Assembly (NCBI GenBank): GCA_017419065.1
Contig: JAFOMB010000215.1
Coordinates: 1 to 13,562 of the forward strand
Length of the DNA: 13,562 nt
Direction of reading: 5' to 3'
From: Erysipelotrichaceae bacterium
Lineage (GTDB): Bacteria; Bacillota_I; Bacilli_A; Erysipelotrichales; Erysipelotrichaceae
The notes under the pieces are model-generated. The model searched no databases and had not been told where the DNA came from. It saw only the letters and a list, made by a program, of their open reading frames with translations. Positions 6,437-11,418 of the stretch are shown piece after piece (within the stretch, counting starts at the first letter, position 1; every line of letters begins with the position of its first letter). The position numbers and the translations under genes are program-made.

Positions 6437-6917
6437 AAGCACCTAATTGTTCTTTCAGTTCGATCCGTCCCTGTTCTGCCACAAGACGGTAGTAGACATC
6501 GATGCCTCTGGCATACATCCTCTTCATGGAAGCCACTTCTTCCTCATCCGCCTGGCAGTTCCGGACGAACGGCTTCCGATTTCCTCTGGATCCCATGCCG
6601 CCGATATTGACGGCTTTCAGATCGATCCCGGCATCGATGATCTTTTCGAAGGTGATCGGCGTCTTGGTGAGAAGGATCATCTTCTCATCCGGATCAGGGT
6701 CTCTCTTTAGGGCTTCGATCCCCTCTTCCAGGGTATAGATCTCAAGTTTCACTCCCTTCGGAGCGACCATTTCCAGGACCCTCCTGTTGAACTTGTCGTG
6801 GGCGACCCCGTCGTCGACGATCATGACATGGTCCGCATGATAGTAAGGGATGAAAGAGGTGACGACTTCTCCGTGTATGAGCCGGTCGTCCACTCTGGCC
6901 AGCAGAACGTTTCTCAT
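6435..6917 (-). CDS. PTS mannose/fructose/sorbose family IIB component
   Basis: A 160-residue cytoplasmic phosphocarrier. The phosphorylated residue is His15 in ARVDDRLIHGEV, the signature of mannose-family IIB proteins. The middle contains MIVDDGVAHDKFNRRVLEM and the later NIGGMGSRGNRKPF stretch that is also family-typical. It accepts phosphate from IIA and passes it to the sugar held by IIC/IID. Its ATG overlaps the IIA stop codon (ATGA at 6914-6917), so the two are translationally coupled. Unlike E. coli ManX, IIA and IIB are separate proteins here. Confidence 0.95.
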   Translation of the reverse strand: MRNVLLARVDDRLIHGEVVTSFIPYYHADHVMIVDDGVAHDKFNRRVLEMVAPKGVKLEIYTLEEGIEALKRDPDPDEKMILLTKTPITFEKIIDAGIDLKAVNIGGMGSRGNRKPFVRNCQADEEEVASMKRMYARGIDVYYRLVAEQGRIELKEQLGA

Positions 6918-7333
6918 TGGTTTTCCTCCTCTGATAATAGGTCGAGCAGTTGTTTCCGGACATCCACGACACTCTCCGCCGCCTTCTCTACGACCGCTTC
7001 CGAGATCTCTTCCGCGTTCTTTCCGCAGCGCATCATGGAAACGGCTTCCAGCAGCAGAGGCACATTGATGCCGGTGACATGATAGAGAGGGTACCTCCCC
7101 ATCAGTTTGTTGACAGCGTTGAACGGACTGCCGAAGTACAGATCCGTGAAGACGAGGATCTCCTCGTCTTCATATTTCCAGATGATCTCTTCGATCTTCT
7201 TCTCCAGTGTTTCGACACTGTCTTCCGGAAAAAGACCCAGGAAGAAGAGGTCTTCCTGTTCGCCGATGATCATCTGCACTGTTTCTGACAGTCCTTTGGA
7301 AAAAGGTCCGTGCGAGATCAGTATTGTTTTCAT
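6914..7333 (-). CDS. PTS mannose/fructose/sorbose family IIA component
   Basis: A 139-residue cytoplasmic phosphocarrier that takes phosphate from HPr. The active site is His8 in ILISHGPFSKGL; the later VFTDLYFGSPFNAV stretch is the usual conserved strand and loop of the EIIA-Man fold. It is the first gene of the six-gene operon. The ribosome binding site is GAAGG just upstream of the ATG. A TACAAT -10 (minus strand, 7354-7359) lies only about 20 bp before the start codon and gives a short leader. Confidence 0.93.
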   Translation of the reverse strand: MKTILISHGPFSKGLSETVQMIIGEQEDLFFLGLFPEDSVETLEKKIEEIIWKYEDEEILVFTDLYFGSPFNAVNKLMGRYPLYHVTGINVPLLLEAVSMMRCGKNAEEISEAVVEKAAESVVDVRKQLLDLLSEEENQ

Positions 7334-7353
7334 AAGCGTTCACCTTCAACTTC

Positions 7354-7359
7354 ATTGTA
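7354..7359 (-). promoter_or_regulatory. Predicted -10 of the PTS operon promoter
   Basis: TACAAT on the minus strand, 21 bp upstream of the IIA start codon. The -35 region at normal spacing (ATCTAT) is poor, as expected for a promoter that needs an activator. The 21-bp palindrome lies just upstream, centred near position -54. Confidence 0.45.
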
Positions 7360-7390
7360 GGAAGAAGGAATGTACGATAGATTTCCATTT

Positions 7391-7411
7391 ATTTCATAGT
7401 CACTATGAAAT
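7391..7411. promoter_or_regulatory. Perfect 21-bp palindromic operator in the divergent region
   Basis: ATTTCATAGT, a central C, and ACTATGAAAT form a perfect inverted repeat with 10-bp arms. It is centred at 7401, about 54 bp upstream of the predicted start points of both the PTS operon and the regulator gene. That is a classic activator position and lets one bound dimer act on both. It is the best candidate for the binding site of the adjacent PRD regulator; binding is inferred. Confidence 0.6.
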
Positions 7412-7442
7412 CGTCTAAGAGATGGCCGGTACCGGGAACCCG

Positions 7443-7448
7443 TATAAT
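7443..7448 (+). promoter_or_regulatory. Predicted -10 of the regulator gene
   Basis: A perfect TATAAT 18 bp upstream of the regulator start codon, without a recognisable -35. A second short palindrome, CCGGTACCGG (7426-7435), sits in what would be the spacer and may be a further regulatory site. Confidence 0.45.
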
Positions 7449-7465
7449 ATAAGTGAGGATAAACT

Positions 7466-9385
7466 ATGAATACCAGACAGAAAGAGATCATCACCTATCT
7501 CTACAAGAATGAGGGACAGTATCAGAACTCCACATTCTTTTCGAGGGAACTCGGCGTCTCTTCGAGGACGATACAGTCGGATTTCAAGGCGATCAAAGAG
7601 GAACTGGACGAATATGCAGACATTTTCCTGGTGGAGACCAGGATCCCAAGCGGCTCCCGTATGATCATAAAGAACAGAGAGAAAGCGGAAGAGCTGATCA
7701 GACAGATCTTTCAGAAGGACCGGCCTTCTCTCAACCACCGTCATGACCGGGTCACGGCTTTACTGGTATACATCGTGAGACAGAAAAGACCGGTCCCGGC
7801 GGAGCGGCTGGCCAGGAACCTCTATATCTCCTTATCGACTGTAAACAAGGACCTCCAGCAGCTGGAGAAGATTCTGAAGAAATACGATCTTACCCTCTCT
7901 TCGAAGAAGGGATCCGTTTCTATTGAAGGAAGAGAGCTCGACAAAAGGAAGTGTCTGGTCGATAACGGCCTTCTCTTCCGAAATTATGTGCCAAGTGAAT
8001 CTGATATCAATTACGGCATCGATGAATCCGACTTCATCAAGTCCGTCCTCGTGGGCCGTCTGGTTGACATGAAGTGCACGATTTCCGACATCGAGTTCCA
8101 GAACCTCGTCGCCTGGCTCAAGATCTCTACAGAGAGAATGAAGGCCTCTTTCATCCTGGATGACGATGACCTCTTCGCCCATGAGAACCTCGATGACCAG
8201 GACGTCCTTCTGGCTACCCATATCTATGAGGACTTGCTGAAAGGAACCGGCGCCCCGATCACCCGGGATGAGATCCTCTTTTTAGCAACCTATATCAATA
8301 ATCATTCCAGCTATGTCGATGTCGACTACATATCGCCGGATCTCAACGATTTCATCTCGCAGGCTCTTGTCTCCATCGAGCAGTTCTTCCCGGCCTCCCT
8401 GTCTTCCAACAGCAATCTCCGCATATCGCTGGCCCTGCACACCTCCCCTCTCATATCCAGAGCGAGGAACGACATGCAGATAACCAACAATATGAAGATC
8501 TACGTGAAGCAGAACTTCTCCTTCGCCTTCGACGTCGCGGCCTATTATGTCTATCTCTTATCGAACCACTATCACATCAAGGTCACGGAAGACGAGACAG
8601 CCTTCGTAGCCATCCTCTTCAACCGCTACCTGTACCGCGATGAGAACTACGGTATCACCCGCAAGCGCATCTGCATCATCACCACCCAGATACGCTCCTC
8701 CAGTTTTCTCATCGAGCAGCTGCTATCCAATAAATACGGACGCTATATCGACAAGATCGACTTCATACAGTCCTCTGATCTGGATGACCTCGATCTGAGC
8801 CGCTATGAACTCTTCCTGTCCACCGAAAACAATATCGCCGTGACAAGCGGCCTGGCCTACCGTATCTCCTCTTTCCCAGGCGAAAAGGAGATCGACAAGG
8901 TCGGAGAGATGATCATCGGGTATGACAACGCTGAAAAGATCATCCGTTTCTTTGACAGAGATCTCATCTTTTTCACCCACAAAGAAGAACAGAAGGAAGT
9001 GGAAGAGCTGCTGATATCCAAATCTGTCCAGAAGCATCAGACGAAAGGACTTAGAGAGGAAATCGAGCTCAGGAGCCAGTACGGTTCCACCTACTTTGGC
9101 AACTCCATCGCCATCCTCCATCCAATGAGGAACATCGCTTCCTCTTCCTTTATCGGCGCAGCCGTCCTCAAGGAACCGTTGTCCTGGGACGGCTGGGAAG
9201 AGAAGGTCAAGGTCGTCTTCCTGGTCTGCCTTGAGAAAAACAACCACGCGGCCTTCCGGGCCTGGGATTCCCTGTCTTCGATGATCTTCTTAGACAGCGG
9301 CTTTATCAGCGATGTCCAGAAAGTCTCCTCCGCGGAAGAGTTTATCGATGTCTGTTACCGTTCCATGAAAAGAGGCAATATATGA
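7466..9385 (+). CDS. PRD/EIIA-domain PTS transcription regulator (BglG/LicR/MtlR type)
   Basis: A 639-residue DNA-binding regulator of the LicR/MtlR/ManR architecture. An N-terminal winged helix-turn-helix (about 3-60) and a second HTH (about 93-155) bind DNA, followed by two PRD domains (about 188-285 and 295-395), an EIIB-like domain (about 400-490) and an EIIA domain (about 535-635). In this family, phosphorylation of PRD, EIIB and EIIA residues by PTS proteins sets activity. Here the EIIA histidine is present (His552, IAILHPM) and one PRD2 histidine is present (His325). The PRD1 positions where histidines are expected read Trp217/Ala216 and Tyr276. The EIIB loop reads IITTQIRSSS, with Thr in place of the usual Cys. 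Ribosome binding site TGAGGA. It is divergent from the PTS operon and very probably its activator; its stop overlaps the next start. Confidence 0.88.
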   Translation: MNTRQKEIITYLYKNEGQYQNSTFFSRELGVSSRTIQSDFKAIKEELDEYADIFLVETRIPSGSRMIIKNREKAEELIRQIFQKDRPSLNHRHDRVTALLVYIVRQKRPVPAERLARNLYISLSTVNKDLQQLEKILKKYDLTLSSKKGSVSIEGRELDKRKCLVDNGLLFRNYVPSESDINYGIDESDFIKSVLVGRLVDMKCTISDIEFQNLVAWLKISTERMKASFILDDDDLFAHENLDDQDVLLATHIYEDLLKGTGAPITRDEILFLATYINNHSSYVDVDYISPDLNDFISQALVSIEQFFPASLSSNSNLRISLALHTSPLISRARNDMQITNNMKIYVKQNFSFAFDVAAYYVYLLSNHYHIKVTEDETAFVAILFNRYLYRDENYGITRKRICIITTQIRSSSFLIEQLLSNKYGRYIDKIDFIQSSDLDDLDLSRYELFLSTENNIAVTSGLAYRISSFPGEKEIDKVGEMIIGYDNAEKIIRFFDRDLIFFTHKEEQKEVEELLISKSVQKHQTKGLREEIELRSQYGSTYFGNSIAILHPMRNIASSSFIGAAVLKEPLSWDGWEEKVKVVFLVCLEKNNHAAFRAWDSLSSMIFLDSGFISDVQKVSSAEEFIDVCYRSMKRGNI

Positions 9386-10041
9386 ACAGAGAAAGCCAGA
9401 TCATCGCCATCGTCCTGATGGTCCTCGTATCCCTGCTGGTCGCCGGACTTCGCTTCTATACAAAAAGGAAGCTCAGGGATTCCTTTGAGAGCGGGAACTT
9501 TGAAGAGTATCAGTCCTTCCTGGATTCCTCTCTGGTAAAGGTCTATATCCGTCCTTATCAGCGGGAACTCAGCCGGCTCACCGGCTATCTGGCTGCTATG
9601 GATAATGAAGGAACAGACCGGCAGATACGGTACATGCTGGAAGACATCAATACGACTTCGAAACAGAAAGCGGAGATCGCTTCCCGGGGCTTCTATCACT
9701 ACCTCTCTGTCGAAGACTTCAAGAGGGCCGGGGACATGTTCAAAGTCATCGAAGAAAACAAGCAGGAAGTCCCGGACTACTCCACGATCTCTCTCATGAA
9801 CGACATCTTCGTATTGAAGAAGGCCGATCACATCGATACCCTGAAGAAGAACATCGAAGTGCTGAAGAAACAGGAAGACGAAGACGGCCACATCAAACAG
9901 AACATCGGCATCTTCGAATACCTGATCGCCATACAGTATCAGAACAGGAAGCAGTTCACGGAGATGAGAAAGTACCTGGAATCCTCACTGGAGAAGTGTA
10001 AGGGAACTCCTTATGAAGGAAGGATCCGGCGGCTGCTTTAG
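9382..10041 (+). CDS. Membrane-anchored helical-repeat (TPR-like) protein
   Basis: A 219-residue protein of unknown function. Residues 7-23 form one hydrophobic transmembrane helix, followed by a basic FYTKRKLR stretch that suggests the rest is cytoplasmic. Residues 35-219 are charged and almost wholly helical, with pairs such as GNFEEYQSFLDSS, VEDFKRAGDMFKVIEEN and NRKQFTEMRKYLESSLEKC that look like degenerate tetratricopeptide repeats. The ATG overlaps the regulator stop codon (ATGA at 9382-9385), so it is translationally coupled to the PTS regulator. This suggests a linked role, for example holding a protein partner at the membrane, but no function is shown. It ends just before a strong terminator. 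Confidence 0.75.
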   Translation: MNRESQIIAIVLMVLVSLLVAGLRFYTKRKLRDSFESGNFEEYQSFLDSSLVKVYIRPYQRELSRLTGYLAAMDNEGTDRQIRYMLEDINTTSKQKAEIASRGFYHYLSVEDFKRAGDMFKVIEENKQEVPDYSTISLMNDIFVLKKADHIDTLKKNIEVLKKQEDEDGHIKQNIGIFEYLIAIQYQNRKQFTEMRKYLESSLEKCKGTPYEGRIRRLL

Positions 10042-10071
10042 GTATTCCTCACAGCATTCAGATACTGCGAA

Positions 10072-10096
10072 AAAAGGACGAGATTCTCGTCCTTTT
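10072..10096 (+). terminator. Terminator of the regulator/TPR operon
   Basis: A perfect 11-bp stem (AAAAGGACGAG and its complement, with an ATT loop) ends in four T residues. It lies 30 bp after the TPR-like gene stop. The A-rich left arm would also allow activity on the minus strand. Confidence 0.85.
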
Positions 10097-10155
10097 ATAA
10101 TGTTCGATCAGGAACAGTTCTTGTTTTTTCACTATTTTTCTCTTCTTCCGGCAGA

Positions 10156-10204
10156 AAAAAAGACAGGTCACTCTATCTTACAGAGTTCCCCTGTCTCTTT
10201 TTGA
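10156..10204 (-). terminator. Terminator of the DUF4342 gene
   Basis: AGACAGG (10161-10167) pairs with CCTGTCT (10190-10196), and an inner ACTCT/AGAGT stem (10170-10174/10182-10186) adds to it. The A-run at 10154-10161 becomes a T-run on the minus strand, suiting termination of the DUF4342 gene; the T-run at 10198-10202 serves the opposite direction. Confidence 0.75.
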
Positions 10205-10235
10205 CTGTTCTCAGTGCCTGTTCAGACCGCTGTCC

Positions 10236-10709
10236 TTACAGGATGGTCTCTGTGCCGTCCGGATGGATGATCACGAACTGGCAGTTGAGTCCGAATTTCG
10301 CCACAAGCGCAGAGATGACCGCTAACGGCGCAGCCCCTGTCAGTAAAGCCAGGGTGCCGATCGTCGCACCGGCATTGACGGAGACACTGGTGATGGTCTT
10401 GCCGTATCTGTCTCTCACGGCGATCTTGGCGACATTGCCCTGATCGATGGCTTCCTTGATCTTGTCCATCAGATCATCAGCTGTTCTCTCGCTTTCCCTG
10501 AAGAAACCGGAGAACGGTTCTTCCTTCTTTTCCTCATTTCCGAAGAAGCTTGTAAAGCCCTTGTTCTGTTTGACGTCTTTATTGCTTTCAAGAAGGATGA
10601 TGGCATCAAGCACATCGCCATCCGCTTTGACTAAAGCATCTTTTGCTTCGGCATAGGAACATCCGGTCCTCTCAATGACCTGGTCGACATCCTGAATGGT
10701 AAAGTTCAT
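10236..10709 (-). CDS. DUF4342 protein with N-terminal UBA-like domain
   Basis: A 157-residue protein. Residues 1-43 look like a UBA/NAC-type three-helix domain (VIERTGCSYAEAKDALVKAD, then GDVLDAIILLES). Residues about 77-150 match the DUF4342 pattern: a helix MDKIKEAIDQGN, a strand KIAVRDRYGKTI, a glycine/alanine-rich hydrophobic stretch (110-138) and a final strand FVIIHPDG. Between them is a charged linker (44-75). The function of DUF4342 is not established. The UBA/NAC-like part resembles domains of ribosome- or nascent-chain-associated proteins, and the CIRCE operator in the promoter points to a heat-shock or protein-quality role; that link is inferred. The ribosome binding site AAAGGAGGG is very strong. 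It lies downstream of the DUF2442-XRE gene on the same strand but has its own promoter. Confidence 0.85.
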   Translation of the reverse strand: MNFTIQDVDQVIERTGCSYAEAKDALVKADGDVLDAIILLESNKDVKQNKGFTSFFGNEEKKEEPFSGFFRESERTADDLMDKIKEAIDQGNVAKIAVRDRYGKTITSVSVNAGATIGTLALLTGAAPLAVISALVAKFGLNCQFVIIHPDGTETIL

Positions 10710-10722
10710 AACATACCCTCCT

Positions 10723-10749
10723 TTAGCACTCTTAATGTACTAGTGCTAA
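10723..10749 (-). promoter_or_regulatory. CIRCE element (HrcA operator)
   Basis: On the plus strand the site reads TTAGCACTC, nine spacer bases, then TAGTGCTAA. The CIRCE consensus is TTAGCACTC-N9-GAGTGCTAA, so 17 of 18 conserved bases match with exact spacing. It lies between the -10 box and the start codon of the DUF4342 gene, overlapping the expected transcription start and touching the ribosome binding site. That is the usual place for HrcA repression of groE and dnaK operons. Confidence 0.92.
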
Positions 10750-10753
10750 ATAC

Positions 10754-10783
10754 ATGATATCGTGAATAGGATCCCCCTGTCAA
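10754..10783 (-). promoter_or_regulatory. Sigma-A promoter of the DUF4342 gene
   Basis: On the minus strand TTGACA (10778-10783) and TATCAT (10754-10759) are separated by 18 bp. The perfect -35 and good -10 predict a strong promoter that would be held in check by HrcA at the adjoining CIRCE site. Confidence 0.8.
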
Positions 10784-10795
10784 GAAAAGACATGT

Positions 10796-11260
10796 TCAGG
10801 GTCTGTCGATGAAGTGTATCTCTGTTTCCGCATCCAGAGCTTCTGCGATCCTGTTCAGTGTCTTTAAAGAGATATTGGCCATGCCTCTTTCGATACGGCT
10901 GATATCTGACTGATCGATCCCGGTCTTCTCCGAGAGCTCTTTCTGGGACATGTCCCTTCGTGCCCTGAGAGAGATGATCTTCTCACCCAGATCGCTGTAG
11001 GGGGCCGGTTTGGCCCTTCTGAGCGTGATCCCCTCTTCATAGACTGTCTCAGTCTCCAGATCCAGTTCATCGCTCCAGATGATCCCATAGAAGCCCTGAA
11101 GCTTTCCGGATGTGAAGAGAGATCTGTCTTTCAGGGCTTTCATCTGAGGGTATTTCTCAAAGAGGACAGAGACATCGTAGCGTTTGATATAGCCGTCCTG
11201 GAAGCGTACTTCCAGAACGGTGCTTTCTTTGAATCGTAACTGTAATGCTTTGTGGAACAT
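10796..11260 (-). CDS. DUF2442-XRE fusion transcription regulator
   Basis: A 154-residue protein. Residues about 8-80 match DUF2442 (VLEVRFQDGYIKRYDVSVLF ... GFYGIIWSDELDLE ... VYEEG). Residues 92-148 are an XRE/Cro-type helix-turn-helix, with MSQKELSEKTGIDQSDISRIERG as the recognition region. DUF2442 proteins are often small partners of DUF4160 toxins in predicted toxin-antitoxin pairs. Here no DUF4160 gene adjoins, so it may be an orphan antitoxin or simply a regulator. The ribosome binding site GGGAAGGA is good, and an inverted repeat in the promoter suggests autoregulation. There is no terminator between this gene and the DUF4342 gene, so some read-through is possible. Confidence 0.87.
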   Translation of the reverse strand: MFHKALQLRFKESTVLEVRFQDGYIKRYDVSVLFEKYPQMKALKDRSLFTSGKLQGFYGIIWSDELDLETETVYEEGITLRRAKPAPYSDLGEKIISLRARRDMSQKELSEKTGIDQSDISRIERGMANISLKTLNRIAEALDAETEIHFIDRP

Positions 11261-11282
11261 AGTGAGATCCTTCCCTGTATAT

Positions 11283-11303
11283 ATTATATGGGATTTATAC
11301 CCA
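11283..11303 (-). promoter_or_regulatory. Promoter and possible operator of the DUF2442-XRE gene
   Basis: TATAAT on the minus strand (11283-11288) has an imperfect inverted repeat right behind it in the spacer, with TGGG and CCCA arms (11289-11303). XRE proteins often bind such sites in their own promoters. The -35 region is weak. Confidence 0.45.
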
Positions 11304-11360
11304 ATAATCTATCATGTTCGCAAGTCGTCCCTTCAAATCGTTAAAACATGTCATAAAGAG

Positions 11361-11395
11361 AAAAGGAGCTCCGGTCATGTCGGAGACTCCCTTTT
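11361..11395 (-). terminator. Terminator of the CWB2 surface-protein gene
   Basis: AAAAGGAG and CTCCG (11361-11373) pair with CGGAG and CTCCCTTTT (11381-11395) with one or two bulges. On the minus strand the stem ends in TTTTCTCTTT, about 25 bp after the surface-protein stop codon. Confidence 0.75.
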
Positions 11396-11418
11396 CCGAT
11401 TAATTTAACAACCTTCTT

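Noticed and set aside
7331..7344. Possible CcpA cre site at the IIA start codon (core AAGCGTT)
   Set aside because: Three of the conserved cre positions, including both ends, do not match; too weak to annotate, though catabolite control of this operon would be expected.
9355..9891. 178-residue minus-strand open frame opposite the TPR-like gene
   Set aside because: It is an antisense shadow with low-complexity hydrophobic and acidic content, no ribosome binding site and no family features; the plus-strand gene is translationally coupled to the regulator.
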